Shown: positions 45,318 through 56,469, numbered from the stretch's first letter. The stretch: DNA of 64,000 bases from Bacteroidota bacterium (GCA_018267655.1 JAFDYB010000007.1:1-64000); one strand, 5' to 3'. Translations and numbers: made by a program. Notes: a model not told the origin generated them from the letters alone.

Positions 45318-46367
45318 TTAAATTATCAGCATTGCATCACCGTAACTATAAAAACGATACTTTTCTTTAATCGCTTCTTTATACGCTTTCATTACTAAAT
45401 CGTATCCTCCAAATGCGCACACCATCATTAATAAAGTACTCTCTGGCATGTGAAAGTTTGTAATCATACTATTGGCAATGCTAAAATCGTATGGTGGAAA
45501 AATAAATTTATTTGTCCAACCAACAAAAGGATTTAGTTTACCATCGGTGCTTACCGATGATTCAATAGCTCGCATAACGGTTGTTCCTACTGCACACACC
45601 TTTTTCTTTTTTTCTTTTGCGGCATTAATAATTTTGCAAGTATCTAATGAAATTAAAGCCTCTTCACTTTCCATTTTGTGTTTTGTAAGATCTTCTACTT
45701 CCACAGTTCTAAAGGTACCTAAACCAATATGGACAGTTAATGGTGCAAATTGAACGCCTTTAATTTCTAAGCGTTTTAATAATTCGCGGCTAAAGTGCAA
45801 GCCTGCAGTTGGCGCAGCAACGGCACCTTCGTTTTTAGCAAATACTGTTTGATAGCGTTCTGCATCTTCAGGCTCTACATTACGCTTTATGTATTTTGGT
45901 AGTGGTGTTTCGCCTAAATTGTACAATATTTTGCGAAACTCTTCGTACGAACCATCATACAAAAATCTTAATGTTCTTCCGCGACTGGTAGTGTTATCAA
46001 TTACTTCGGCAACTAAAGAATCGTTTTCGCCAAAATAAAGTTTATTGCCAATACGTATTTTTCTTGCGGGGTCAACTAATACGTCCCATAGGCGACTTTC
46101 AGCGTTTAATTCGCGAAGCAAAAACACTTCAATTTTAGCCCCGGTTTTTTCTTTGTTGCCATACATGCGTGCAGGAAACACTTTTGTATCGTTCAACATC
46201 ATTACATCACCATCATTAAAGTAATTTATAACATCCTTAAACTTTTTGTGTGTAATTTTCCCCGTGGCTCTTTCAACAACCATCAAACGGGCATCTTCTC
46301 GGTTTTTTGACGGATGTTCTGCCAATAGTTCTTTAGGCAGGTTGAATTTAAACATGCTAAGTTTCAT
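45318..46367 (-). CDS. queA: S-adenosylmethionine:tRNA ribosyltransferase-isomerase
   Basis: QueA transfers the ribosyl group from SAM onto preQ1-tRNA to make epoxyqueuosine. The 349-residue enzyme shows [31 protein letters not shown] at the N-terminus, [16 protein letters not shown], and the family's substrate motifs [17 protein letters not shown] and FTVGLGTF-like [59 protein letters not shown] closes the protein. Length is normal. No other queuosine gene is adjacent. Confidence 0.97.
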   Translation of the reverse strand: MKLSMFKFNLPKELLAEHPSKNREDARLMVVERATGKITHKKFKDVINYFNDGDVMMLNDTKVFPARMYGNKEKTGAKIEVFLLRELNAESRLWDVLVDPARKIRIGNKLYFGENDSLVAEVIDNTTSRGRTLRFLYDGSYEEFRKILYNLGETPLPKYIKRNVEPEDAERYQTVFAKNEGAVAAPTAGLHFSRELLKRLEIKGVQFAPLTVHIGLGTFRTVEVEDLTKHKMESEEALISLDTCKIINAAKEKKKKVCAVGTTVMRAIESSVSTDGKLNPFVGWTNKFIFPPYDFSIANSMITNFHMPESTLLMMVCAFGGYDLVMKAYKEAIKEKYRFYSYGDAMLII

Positions 46368-46644
46368 ACTCTATAGAAAAAATGATTTGAAATTAAAAAT
46401 ATCGACATAATCTTACGGGATTATTAATGGGTTGCAAATGTATAATAATTTTATTACAAAATCAAAGTAAAAAAGAGTTTCTAAAAATCTAAATTAAAAA
46501 ATATTTTTCGGATTTTTGTTTATGCTCATATTGTTCTCTATCTGAGGTACGTTGGCAAAAACGGATGTTTTTATGAATTTATACAGTAAAAATTTTCTTT
46601 TATTTCTATAGCTTTTAATACTAACAATAACTTTTATCCAAGCA

Positions 46645-49041
46645 CTATTTTAACAACTCTAGGGCTTCTTGAGTAGAGATAACATCATCTTTAAATGTTG
46701 CTATTATAAACGCATCGTCAAAGCCTTTAGTAATAATTTCTTTTAAATATTTTTGGGCTTCATCGTATTTATTGAATTTTCCGGCAACAAAGCGGATACT
46801 TCCGGTTTGTGTTATTTGCTTTTCTATGCCATCAATTACTTTTGTACGGACCTCCATTAGTTTTTCGGTGCCCGGTTTTTTAAGCAAGCCTATTTGAATT
46901 CTAAATTTAACTAAGTCTTTACTAACAGAACTAAAGATTTTATTTTCATTCAAATCTTCTTTAAATTTCTTGTCAACTACTGTTGCTTTTGTTTGTGTTA
47001 AAAGTATGCGTTTTCCATCTTTATAGGCAGCAACAAAGGCATCGCTATACCCTTGAATAACTAAATCAGCGCGTACTGCGGCAGCTTGTTCAATAGTTTT
47101 GAAACCCTTAGTAACGTAACGGTATATGTTGTCTCCTGTTTTTAATTCGAGTACTCCTGCATTAGTATTAAATACCGAGGTTGAAATTTTATTTTTAAAT
47201 GCCCCTAACTGCACGCGGTATATAATGTCATCTTTTGAGTAGTTTTCTAACTGATCTTCGGTATTAGCAGCAACTGAGTTGTTGTTAGGAATATTAGTTG
47301 TTGGGTTGATATTGTTTGCGTTGTTATTTTTAACAGTGATACTGTCAGATTTAATATTTGTGTTAGTAAATAAAATATTTTTTTCTTTTTCAACCAAAGC
47401 AGCTACCTCGTCGTCGTTTAATGGATTTATATTTTTGCCTTTTATTTTTGCAACAACCACTTTATTATTTCCTTCTTTTCTAAATTCATCTCTGCGTTTT
47501 GCTGCTGTGCTTACTTTTTTATAATCTCCCGCAGTATAAATTACGGTTGTTCCATCATCTAATGTAGTTGATTTTATATCGCCAATACTGAGCAAATAAG
47601 CCATTTCGTCAGAAGGAATACTGCCTGTATATCTTGCTAGCTGAACTGTATAAACATCTTTTTCTAATCCTAAAGTTTGATTGTTTTTTACCATACTTTC
47701 GGGGCCTCCAACAACTTCTATTGTTTTATCTATACCCGTGCTGTCATTCATATATGCGTCGTACCATTTTTGCCAATGATCATCTCCAATTGCAACACCA
47801 TGTTCATTAACAATGCTGCCGGGTGGTGTACTTAATTCATCGTCTCTGTAATTTGGAATGCCGTCGCCATCATCATCAAGCGGGCAACCATTAGCATCTA
47901 CTTTTACATCTTTTTCTGTTCCGGGGCATTTGTCTTTTAGGTCCTCTACGCCATCTTTATCCAAATCTTCTTTATCAAGTGCTAACCAAAAGGCATCGGT
48001 TTGCTGTTCTTTACTTAACTTAACTTTCTTTTTATTTACAGTAATTAAATCGTATTGAATGGCAAGAGAAGTGTATGAAAAATTATTTTTCTTTAGTGGT
48101 CCAATTGCAGTTTGCGAAGTTATACCATCAATATAGGTTGTATTTGTAAAATAATATTGAAATCCAAATTTTACATCAATACGATTAGTTGCCTTTAAAA
48201 TAAAGCCAATACCCACAGGTATTGCCCAAGTAGATTCTGCGTATTTTCCATTAATTTTTTCGTTCATAGTTCTAACGTCGGTTTCATAAGAGTAATCGCG
48301 TTTTAACATCACGGCATGCTGGGCGTCTGGTGCATTTTGAGGCATATTTCTAATACTACCATCTGTCCAATAATAATAAGTGTTTCCGTTTTTATCTTTA
48401 ATATCGGTTTTACTTAAAAACTCAAAACCTGTTATACCTGCGCTAATAAAAGGCCTTACAGTGCATTTATCCGGAATAAAATTGCCAAAATCGTAAAGCA
48501 AATTTAGGCCTCCAGCTCTAATTTCTGATTGAAAGTTTGCATGCCTGGTAGCTAAATTTTCATTAGCACCCAATTTACCAAACATAGCATTAAAATTAAG
48601 TTGAAGGTAGCGTGCTAATCGCATTGAAATATTCAAATCAAAAGCGTAACGCGCTGTAAGTGGTGATTGAAATGCTTTTTCATAAATATTACCATGGTAG
48701 CCTAAGCGACCAACGCCTAAAGAAATTTTTGGTTTTAATTTATATAAAGGGTCGTCAACCGAGTCAGGTAGGTTGGCACTTTCATTTAACAGAGGATCGT
48801 TTCCCCATCTAAATAAAGCATCTGCTTCAACAGTTTTAGTTGGCACCACCAATGGATTTAAATAATTAAAAAGAGAGTCGCCTACTTTTTCAGGACCTTT
48901 GTAAAGCCCTTGCGGTTCTTTTTCATTAATGTAATATTTAAGTAGCTCATCAGGGCTAAGCTTATTTAAATAAGCAGTATCAACCTGAGCGTTTGCAGCT
49001 ACAGAAGCCAATAGAAATAATAAAACAAGTAACCTTTGCAT
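46645..49041 (-). CDS. outer-membrane protein with thrombospondin type-3 repeats and SPOR-like domains
   Basis: A 798-residue exported protein (signal 1-18, ANAQ). Residues about 90-350 form a barrel or OmpA-like N-domain (RLGYHGNIYEKAFQSPLTARYAFDLNISM). Three calcium-binding type-3 repeats follow (DLDKDGVEDLKDKC, DANGCPLDDDGDGIPNYRDDE). Three SPOR-like modules end it (VYTVQLARYTGSIPSDEMAYLLS; IYRVQLGAFKNKIS; KFRIQIGLLKKPGTEKLM), which bind denuded peptidoglycan in characterised proteins. OmpA-like anchoring to the wall is probable. It shares the SPOR-type tail with the gene at 41684. Confidence 0.82.
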   Translation of the reverse strand: MQRLLVLLFLLASVAANAQVDTAYLNKLSPDELLKYYINEKEPQGLYKGPEKVGDSLFNYLNPLVVPTKTVEADALFRWGNDPLLNESANLPDSVDDPLYKLKPKISLGVGRLGYHGNIYEKAFQSPLTARYAFDLNISMRLARYLQLNFNAMFGKLGANENLATRHANFQSEIRAGGLNLLYDFGNFIPDKCTVRPFISAGITGFEFLSKTDIKDKNGNTYYYWTDGSIRNMPQNAPDAQHAVMLKRDYSYETDVRTMNEKINGKYAESTWAIPVGIGFILKATNRIDVKFGFQYYFTNTTYIDGITSQTAIGPLKKNNFSYTSLAIQYDLITVNKKKVKLSKEQQTDAFWLALDKEDLDKDGVEDLKDKCPGTEKDVKVDANGCPLDDDGDGIPNYRDDELSTPPGSIVNEHGVAIGDDHWQKWYDAYMNDSTGIDKTIEVVGGPESMVKNNQTLGLEKDVYTVQLARYTGSIPSDEMAYLLSIGDIKSTTLDDGTTVIYTAGDYKKVSTAAKRRDEFRKEGNNKVVVAKIKGKNINPLNDDEVAALVEKEKNILFTNTNIKSDSITVKNNNANNINPTTNIPNNNSVAANTEDQLENYSKDDIIYRVQLGAFKNKISTSVFNTNAGVLELKTGDNIYRYVTKGFKTIEQAAAVRADLVIQGYSDAFVAAYKDGKRILLTQTKATVVDKKFKEDLNENKIFSSVSKDLVKFRIQIGLLKKPGTEKLMEVRTKVIDGIEKQITQTGSIRFVAGKFNKYDEAQKYLKEIITKGFDDAFIIATFKDDVISTQEALELLK

Positions 49042-49136
49042 TTTACCTTATAGGGATAAATATACAATTTTTTTTGATTGAGAATGAAACGTATAATAGA
49101 TTTGACTAATAATGCGGTTTTTATGCGTTGTAAGAA

Positions 49137-49826
49137 TTAATGTTCAGTATTTTTTTTATGCAATTTATTTTGGGTTACAAACCAAGAGGACACAAACGCC
49201 GTAAAGGTTCCAAACATGCCAACCCCAACGGTCATTAAAATCGCTGCTAAAACTCTTCCTTCGGTTGTAACCGGGTATTTGTCTCCATATCCAACAGTTG
49301 TAATAGTAACATAGGCCCACCAAATAGCATCTTCTGCTGTTTTAATATTGCTGTTTGGTGCAGTTTCAAATTGTAATATTGCAATGCTTGAAAAAAGCAA
49401 AGTAAGCAGCGCAATAATTGATACAGAAGTTAATGTGCCACTAATTTTACTTTTAAAAAGGTGATGAATAATATGGCGGATAGATCGAAAAGCCCTAAGC
49501 ACTCTTATTAATCGTATTAACCTAAAAAGCCTGCCAATTCTCATAAAATTAAAAGTTGGAATGCTTGAAATTAAATCTATCCATGCCCACTTCATAAATT
49601 TTAATTTATTTTCAGCATTTTTAAAACGGATAATAAAATCTATTAAAAATATAACACAAATTGAATTGTCAATATAATTAAGCATTTTATTGGTTTCGTC
49701 GGGGATTTTTAAGAAAGTACTGGCTGCTAAGGCTCCCAAAACGTAGATGGATAGAAGAATGATAAGTAAATTAAAAAAATTGATTTTTTCGGAAGCTGCT
49801 AAATTACTATTACTAGATGCATTCAT
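49137..49826 (-). CDS. voltage-gated-like potassium channel
   Basis: A 229-residue six-span channel subunit. S1-S3 span about 18-100, S4 carries a regular series of arginines (RIGRLFRLIRLIRVLRAFRSIRHI), and the pore loop holds the potassium selectivity filter TVGYGDKYPV (about 186-195) followed by S6 (GRVLAAILMTVGVGMFGTFTAFVSSW). No cytoplasmic RCK domain is present. Expected to be a tetramer in the inner membrane carrying K+. The start at 49826 gives the short N-terminal tail seen in relatives. Confidence 0.92.
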   Translation of the reverse strand: MNASSNSNLAASEKINFFNLLIILLSIYVLGALAASTFLKIPDETNKMLNYIDNSICVIFLIDFIIRFKNAENKLKFMKWAWIDLISSIPTFNFMRIGRLFRLIRLIRVLRAFRSIRHIIHHLFKSKISGTLTSVSIIALLTLLFSSIAILQFETAPNSNIKTAEDAIWWAYVTITTVGYGDKYPVTTEGRVLAAILMTVGVGMFGTFTAFVSSWFVTQNKLHKKNTEH

Positions 49827-49838
49827 TTTACATAAAGG

Positions 49839-50405
49839 TTAAAAAATTATTTTGCAGCGTTCATTTTTTAATAAAGACGTATCTAGCTCAAGATTAATAT
49901 TAGTTTTAGCTAATTTTAAATCTTTTTTAGATTGCAGGCGTATTTCCTTATGTTTGATAGCCTCTAAAAAATGTCTTGCATCTTCTTTATTTTCAAGCAA
50001 CAAACCGGGAACTTGACTTAAATTACCACTATCATCTTTGGCAACCATTGTAAAATATGAGGTATTTGTGTGTTTTACTGTGCCAATTTTAAAATTCTCG
50101 GCAATAACTCTAATCCCCACTACTAGGGAACTGTTTCCAACATGATTCACAGAGGCGTACATACTAACCATATCACCTACTTCAACCGGTGCTAAAAATT
50201 CAACGTTTTCAACGGCAACTGTAACGCAATACATGCCTGCATGTTTTGATGCGCATGCGTAGGCCACTTTATCCATTAAGGAAAGTAAAATTCCACCATG
50301 TATTTTTCCGCCAAAATTGGCGTAAGCAGGAATCATTAATTCAGTAAGCGTTGTTTGCGAATAGCTTACTGGCTTGTAATCGTTTTCTAAAATAGTATTA
50401 TTCAT
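49839..50405 (-). CDS. acyl-CoA thioesterase (hotdog fold)
   Basis: A 188-residue hotdog-fold thioesterase. The core reads ELMIPAYANFGGKIHGGILLSLMDKVAYACASKHAGMYCVTVAVENVEFLAPVEVGDMVSMYASVNHVGNSSLVVGIRV, which matches the YciA/acyl-CoA hydrolase family, with the Asp of LLSLMDKVAY as the probable catalytic residue. It hydrolyses acyl-CoAs; chain length unknown. A charged C-terminal tail (about 145-188) extends beyond the fold. It is divergent from groES and shares the intergenic region with it. Confidence 0.88.
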   Translation of the reverse strand: MNNTILENDYKPVSYSQTTLTELMIPAYANFGGKIHGGILLSLMDKVAYACASKHAGMYCVTVAVENVEFLAPVEVGDMVSMYASVNHVGNSSLVVGIRVIAENFKIGTVKHTNTSYFTMVAKDDSGNLSQVPGLLLENKEDARHFLEAIKHKEIRLQSKKDLKLAKTNINLELDTSLLKNERCKIIF

Positions 50406-50455
50406 TGGCGTTTTAAACTGTCATTTTTACCTTATGCAAATATAAAAACATACAT

Positions 50456-50487
50456 TTTGTCGGATAAAGTTAATGATTTTAAATTGG
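50456..50487 (+). promoter_or_regulatory. putative groESL promoter
   Basis: TTTG at 50456-50459 and TAAATTGG at 50480-50487 (one mismatch to TAnnTTTG) with a 20-bp spacer precede groES. No CIRCE inverted repeat is visible in this gap, so HrcA control is not supported by the sequence. Confidence 0.4.
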
Positions 50488-50531
50488 CATAATTTATGAA
50501 GTTCACAAAACACATTTTAAAAACAACATTT

Positions 50532-50810
50532 ATGTCGAAAATAAACGTTAAACCATTGGGCGATCGTGTGTTGGTTGAACCTGCGCCCGCTGAAACGAAA
50601 ACAGCAGGAGGAATCATTATTCCTGACACTGCCAAAGAAAAACCTATGCGCGGCAAAGTAATTGCTGCCGGAACAGGTAAAAAAGATGAACCTACAACTG
50701 TAAAAGCAGGTGATGTAGTTTTATACGGCAAGTTTGCCGGTACCGAAATTAATATTGACGGTAAAGAATATTTAATGATGCGCGAAAGCGATATTTATGC
50801 AATTATTTAA
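50532..50810 (+). CDS. groES: co-chaperonin GroES
   Basis: The heptameric lid of the GroEL chaperonin. I use the ATG at 50532 ([19 protein letters not shown]), giving 92 residues; the frame is open 12 codons further upstream but the added residues are not family-like. Landmarks: the mobile loop [28 protein letters not shown] and [30 protein letters not shown]. groEL starts 10 bp downstream in the same operon. Confidence 0.97.
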   Translation: MSKINVKPLGDRVLVEPAPAETKTAGGIIIPDTAKEKPMRGKVIAAGTGKKDEPTTVKAGDVVLYGKFAGTEINIDGKEYLMMRESDIYAII

Positions 50811-50814
50811 TTAA

Positions 50815-52452
<1,638 letters not shown>

Positions 52453-52468
52453 TAGAAAATAAGTATAA

Positions 52469-52498
52469 AAAAGCTGCCTTAAAAAAGCAGCTTTTTTT
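52469..52498 (+). terminator. rho-independent terminator of groESL
   Basis: Stem AAGCTGC (52471-52477) pairs with GCAGCTT (52487-52493), then a run of T. It can act on both strands, since A residues flank the left arm. Confidence 0.88.
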
Positions 52499-52539
52499 AT
52501 ACAATTTAGTTTATACTTTGCGCTTGGTATAAAAGAGTA

Positions 52540-54210
52540 TTAGGTTTTAGCTACAATTTTGTTCTTGCTAGTATTAAAAACAAATTGTAGCTTTGCCAAC
52601 CGTTTTATTAAACGCCCGGGTGGCGGAATTGGCAGACGCGCTGGTCTCAAACACCAGTGATAGCAATATCGTATCGGTTCGACCCCGATCCCGGGTACGA
52701 TGCCGGAAAGGGAGCAAATTTTGCTCCCTTTCCTTTTTTTATCCCCGCTGTGTTGCCCGTCTCCGTAGATGATTAGTGATATCAATGAATTTAATTTCTC
52801 CGTTCGAACTTTTCCTTCCGAAAACACCGCATTTTCCTTCAAGGTCGAACGGATAATATCAATTTTTCCGTTAATATGCGCATTATCAAAGAGATGTCCT
52901 AAATTCTTAATTGCCATCAATCCTTTCTTCAAATAACCCCTGTATTCGACTTCGATTTGGTTGAAGCCTAATTGCTGGGTTAATAATGCTTCGATTTTCG
53001 GCTCAATATTTCGCTTTATTTCTTTGTAATCTGCCATTTCCATTTCGCCATCCAGCATCATTTGTTGGGCTTTATTTAGCCTTTCTTTGTTCTTATCAAT
53101 CTCTACCTGTAAAACCTGTTTATTAGCCCCATTCTCCCCACTCTTGCTTTTAAAAAGAGAGTGAAGCACATAGTCGTATAATTCCTGAACCCTGGCTTTA
53201 AATTGAAATTTTGCGATATGGTTTGAAAAGGCACTATTAACCTCTCCTGATTTAAACCGAATTTTACAAGGGTACTTACAATGGTAATAGAAATGTTTTA
53301 TTCCACTACCACCTTTAGAACCACTACCACATAATTTCCTACCACAACTAGGGCAATTTAAGAAACCTCTTAGTGGTAAATCTTCCTTAACACAAATTTT
53401 ATAAATAGTCTTAAATCTCCGACCTGCGAGTACTGCTTGAACCTGATCATAAAGTGCTTCGGAAATTAAAGGCTCGTAATTACCTTTTATTATTTGTTCT
53501 TCTTCATTCTTATAGGCAGGAATAACAATCCGACCGCAGTAGGCTGGATTTCTAAACCAATCGTAAAATTGTGTCTTCTTAAAATCGTATCCTTTCTCAA
53601 CGCACATTTTACGAACTTCCTCAACTCCGTATCTACCAGTTGCTAAAGTTTCAAATGCCCATCTCAATATGGGTGCGAACTTATTAGGTACTATTGTCTT
53701 CTTTCCGTTCTCGTCCGTTTTATTATCATAACCTTTAGGTGCGGTGGAAATCCAACGTCCCTCTTTTCTTGCTCTTCTCATACCTACCAAAGTATTTAAC
53801 GCTCTTCTGTCGTTTTCAACTTCAGGAGCAGATAAATAAAAGGCAAGCATAATTTTATTTTCAGGTACGCTCAAGTCTAATGGTTGCTCCACCGCTTGAG
53901 GTTCTGTTCCAATTTTTTTCAAGGTGCTTATCATTGCATAAGCATCCGGTGCGTTTCTTGAAAATCGATCCCACTTTGTAAAAATTAAATACTCGGCTCT
54001 GAGCTTTCGAGTTTTCAATTTCATCAAGAGGTCATTAAATGCAGGGCGCACAAATGTCTTTGCAGAGTAATCCTCTTTAATAACATCTACAATTTGAATC
54101 GAATTCATTTCACAATACCTTCTCAAGTATTCTTCTTGGTGTCTTAAAGAGTATCCTTTGTCTGCTTGTTCATCTGTTGACACCCTAATGTAAACAATTG
54201 CTCTTTTCAT
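52540..54210 (-). CDS. large serine recombinase/integrase
   Basis: A site-specific recombinase of the resolvase/invertase superfamily. The catalytic domain starts MKRAIVYIRVSTDEQADKGYSL (nucleophile Ser11; Arg9 in IRVS) and contains KWDRFSRNAPDAYAM; the recombinase domain (about 155-250), a zinc ribbon (LNCPSCGRKLCGSG... with a further Cys pair HCKYPCK, about 285-320) and a coiled coil (about 360-400) follow. Residues from about 490 onward are encoded through the host terminator and antisense to tRNA-Leu (SGIVPGIGVEPIRYCYHW, LRPARLPIPPPGR), so the last 65 or so residues are probably not a functional part of the enzyme but the result of insertion next to the tRNA gene. Likely the integrase of the adjoining island. 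Confidence 0.9.
   Translation of the reverse strand: MKRAIVYIRVSTDEQADKGYSLRHQEEYLRRYCEMNSIQIVDVIKEDYSAKTFVRPAFNDLLMKLKTRKLRAEYLIFTKWDRFSRNAPDAYAMISTLKKIGTEPQAVEQPLDLSVPENKIMLAFYLSAPEVENDRRALNTLVGMRRARKEGRWISTAPKGYDNKTDENGKKTIVPNKFAPILRWAFETLATGRYGVEEVRKMCVEKGYDFKKTQFYDWFRNPAYCGRIVIPAYKNEEEQIIKGNYEPLISEALYDQVQAVLAGRRFKTIYKICVKEDLPLRGFLNCPSCGRKLCGSGSKGGSGIKHFYYHCKYPCKIRFKSGEVNSAFSNHIAKFQFKARVQELYDYVLHSLFKSKSGENGANKQVLQVEIDKNKERLNKAQQMMLDGEMEMADYKEIKRNIEPKIEALLTQQLGFNQIEVEYRGYLKKGLMAIKNLGHLFDNAHINGKIDIIRSTLKENAVFSEGKVRTEKLNSLISLIIYGDGQHSGDKKRKGSKICSLSGIVPGIGVEPIRYCYHWCLRPARLPIPPPGRLIKRLAKLQFVFNTSKNKIVAKT
52614..52697 (+). tRNA. tRNA-Leu, anticodon CAA
   Basis: An 84-nt class II tRNA: acceptor GCCCGGG pairs with CCCGGGT (one G-U), D-arm with GGCAGACGC, anticodon stem CTGGT/ACCAG with loop CTCAAAC, a long variable arm (TGATAGCAATATCGTA), T-arm ATCGG/CCGAT with loop TTCGACC, discriminator A. 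CCA is not encoded (CGA follows). The serine recombinase frame runs antisense through it. Confidence 0.95.
52705..52740 (+). terminator. terminator downstream of tRNA-Leu
   Basis: A perfect 14-bp hairpin (GGAAAGGGAGCAAA / TTTGCTCCCTTTCC) with a single-base loop position, followed by seven T residues. On the other strand it is followed by seven A residues, so leftward termination is not implied. The recombinase reading frame crosses it. Confidence 0.9.
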
Positions 54211-54213
54211 TTT

Positions 54214-54447
54214 TTATGCTGCTTGTTTGTATTCTTCTTGTTGTTCTTTTGCAAACTCCTTTTCTCGAATTCTTTTTCTCAAGTAAACTTCGTGTTCAAT
54301 TTCAGCAAGCATGTATAAATAATCTCTTATTTGTAATACTTCTTCATCGGTGTACTTTGAGCCATCAGATTCAAGAACGGATTTACATTTACTTAAACTT
54401 ATTTTTTCAACTGGCTTCTCCATTTCGCATCCATCTATTTTGTTCAA
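54214..54447 (-). CDS. small uncharacterised protein upstream of the recombinase
   Basis: A 77-residue cytoplasmic protein, or 69 residues if started at the internal ATG at 54423 (MEKPVEKISLSKCK). Charged and helical (DEEVLQIRDYLYMLAEIEHEVYLRKRIREKEFAKEQQEEYKQAA). It ends 3 bp before the recombinase start and is surely cotranscribed. Similar short helical proteins commonly accompany Bacteroidota recombinases; a role as accessory or directionality factor is an inference. Confidence 0.65.
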   Translation of the reverse strand: MNKIDGCEMEKPVEKISLSKCKSVLESDGSKYTDEEVLQIRDYLYMLAEIEHEVYLRKRIREKEFAKEQQEEYKQAA

Positions 54448-54797
54448 CTTCTTTCAAATCACGATCACCGCTAGTTGAGGGTACTAACGACAAGTTCGAT
54501 ACACTTTTTCAAACGTGGTAGCGATTCCTGCTTTCTTTTTTTGAGGGGAAAAAATCAAGGGAATAAACTTGCACGTTTAAAAACTAAATGCCATACTCAA
54601 TGGCAAATACCACTAAGAATCGTCTATTTTCGTGGGATATGAGGTATAACAAAACACAGAGCAAAACTATGCCTGTGAATTAGGAGGGTTTCTTATTTTT
54701 TGTGCAACCCTTGAGTGTTATTGAGCTGTTCCAAAATGTTTTGAGGTATTTTACGAAGCTTTAAGAAAAAGTGAAAGCAAAAAAACTGTTTTCAAAA
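54448..54797. other. 350-bp gap in the island
   Basis: No gene or RNA is seen. A short inverted repeat TGCCAT/ATGGCA (54589-54605) is present. As the region between the recombinase unit and the deaminase cassette, it should hold the promoter of the recombinase operon. Confidence 0.4.
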
Positions 54798-55403
54798 TTA
54801 AATGACTTTGCCTTTTATTTTTAGTAATGTTTCTCTGTCTTTATCCCCATTTGCAAAAGACACTTCAGGTCGAACTTGACAAATATATTTTCTATCTATT
54901 TTTTCAAAATAATTGGTCTTCTCGGTAACTCTGTAAAATCTTGCTTGAACAAGTCTTGACCCAACGGTTATCTTTACTGGATTATTATTCACGTTAGTTA
55001 ATTCCATTGAAATGCAACCACAATAACCAGGTTCTACAATAGCTGAAACAGAAAGCCCTAATCTACTGTATGAGCTTCTTATCGTTAAGGATAAAAAAAT
55101 ATCGTCAGGAAGTTTAATATATTCTAAAGTTGAGCATAACACCGTTTGTAATGGATGAAAAAGAAAACTATCTCCAACTAATCTCCTTGTCTCTTGAAAA
55201 AAACTACTTGAAGGATCTGAATTATGATCATTTTTAGAAGCGTCGATAGCTGAATTTCTTCCCTGAAAAGAGAGAAGAAAATCAGTTCCCAATCGGAAAT
55301 CAACAGATAATTCTCCTACCTGTTCCGCTCTATCAAGCAACGGTCTTATTATTAATTCATCTGAATCAATAAGTTTCAATATTTCACTTTTGGTTAAATA
55401 CAT
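54798..55403 (-). CDS. dCTP deaminase/dUTPase-family protein
   Basis: A 201-residue trimeric-fold Dcd/Dut protein. The active-site block TIRSSYSRLGLSVSAIVEPGYCGCISMELTN (about 108-137) aligns with the Dcd signature: Ser110/Ser111, Arg114 and the catalytic Glu134 are present, although the usual DPG reads EPG here. Dcd enzymes turn dCTP into dUTP, and dCTP deaminases are established phage-defence effectors that deplete dCTP. An N-terminal MYLTKSEILKLIDSDELIIRPLLDRAEQVGELSVDFRLG is typical. In this island it is the last gene of a leftward three-gene cassette, so a defence role is likely; whether it makes dUTP cannot be read from sequence. Confidence 0.82.
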   Translation of the reverse strand: MYLTKSEILKLIDSDELIIRPLLDRAEQVGELSVDFRLGTDFLLSFQGRNSAIDASKNDHNSDPSSSFFQETRRLVGDSFLFHPLQTVLCSTLEYIKLPDDIFLSLTIRSSYSRLGLSVSAIVEPGYCGCISMELTNVNNNPVKITVGSRLVQARFYRVTEKTNYFEKIDRKYICQVRPEVSFANGDKDRETLLKIKGKVI

Positions 55404-55407
55404 TTAA

Positions 55408-56469
55408 CTATTTCCACTTATCTTTTATAATATAATTACTAATAGACTTTTCCAAAAGATTATTTGTAATCTTGTAAGTTACTTCTCTACCAAATTTTTT
55501 CAATGTGTCATTAGGCTTTTCTCTCCAAAAAGTCCACCCAGCTAAAAATGCAGAATGCAACTCGGTGACATTTTTTATTTCAAGTGGAATAAGTTTTTTA
55601 AAATCATCAACAGGCAAAATAACAAATCTAATTTTTAGATCCATTTTTGCACGTGCTAAAGTAGTTGTCATAATCTCGTTTAATTTAACAGCATGATTAT
55701 TCCCTGCTAAAAAATCATTAACTACTTTTATACGTGTTGCTGTTGCAGGATGTGTAGGTTGATCACTTGCATTGTGTGCAATGTAGTTTAGAACGTGGTT
55801 ACTACAATCTCCAATATACTGAGCGGCAAACACATCTGCAAAATGTTCCATGTAATAGCGAAGCTCCTTTAAATTTTGCTCTTTCGATGCAGGATTTAAA
55901 ATGCCAGACATTATTTTGGATACTACAATTGTTTCTGATATTTTAAATTTATGGTCAATAAAGTGTCCTAACTCATGATAAAGAACAACATTCGATAAGT
56001 AATCATGAACAAAATATCTAGGTAAAGTTATTTGAACTAACCTAAACTCAAATTTAACCGAATACTCTGCTTCAATCAGTTGGTAAATAGGGTCTTCTAA
56101 CGCTAAATACCTTGTAAATTTATAATCATTTAGATCATTTGACAACGATGTCACAATTATAAAATTATGTCCGGGAATCCATTCAGTTAAGGCTTGTTCT
56201 AAACAAAAAACAATCTCAAATGGTATAATCGTTAAAGTGCTATTATCTAAAAATTGAATGCTGTAAAATATAAAATCAACAATCTTTTTCTTGTTAGCAA
56301 TTTCAGAACTAGTAAAGGTGGAAAAATCCTCCGTTGAAATTTTATCATACAAAGTAACCAAGCTTTCTTGGTATTTCTTTTTCCTTGCGTCTGAATATTT
56401 ATTAATTTTAGATTTAACTATGCACTTTGAAAGTTGTGCAAGATGTAATTCAATATCCCTCTGCTCCAT
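55408..56469 (-). CDS. HELGH zinc metallopeptidase-like protein
   Basis: A 353-residue soluble protein. VVLYHELGHFIDHKF places a zinc-binding HELGH at 165-169, and MEHFADVFAAQYI (207-219) offers Glu208 or Asp212 as the third ligand, the gluzincin ExxAD pattern. The N-terminal 150 residues (about the first 160) and the C-terminal 130 match no family I know. It begins 15 bp after the small gene at 56484 and its stop is 5 bp before the Dcd start, so the three genes form one operon. A protease paired with a nucleotide deaminase suggests regulated activation or cleavage, by inference. Confidence 0.7.
   Translation of the reverse strand: MEQRDIELHLAQLSKCIVKSKINKYSDARKKKYQESLVTLYDKISTEDFSTFTSSEIANKKKIVDFIFYSIQFLDNSTLTIIPFEIVFCLEQALTEWIPGHNFIIVTSLSNDLNDYKFTRYLALEDPIYQLIEAEYSVKFEFRLVQITLPRYFVHDYLSNVVLYHELGHFIDHKFKISETIVVSKIMSGILNPASKEQNLKELRYYMEHFADVFAAQYIGDCSNHVLNYIAHNASDQPTHPATATRIKVVNDFLAGNNHAVKLNEIMTTTLARAKMDLKIRFVILPVDDFKKLIPLEIKNVTELHSAFLAGWTFWREKPNDTLKKFGREVTYKITNNLLEKSISNYIIKDKWK

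Noticed and set aside
50406..50531. CIRCE heat-shock operator before groES
   Set aside because: The TTAGCACTC-N9-GAGTGCTAA pattern is not present.
54589..54605. Short inverted repeat TGCCAT/ATGGCA as recombinase attachment site
   Set aside because: Six-bp arms are expected by chance; the tRNA junction is a better candidate for the attachment site.
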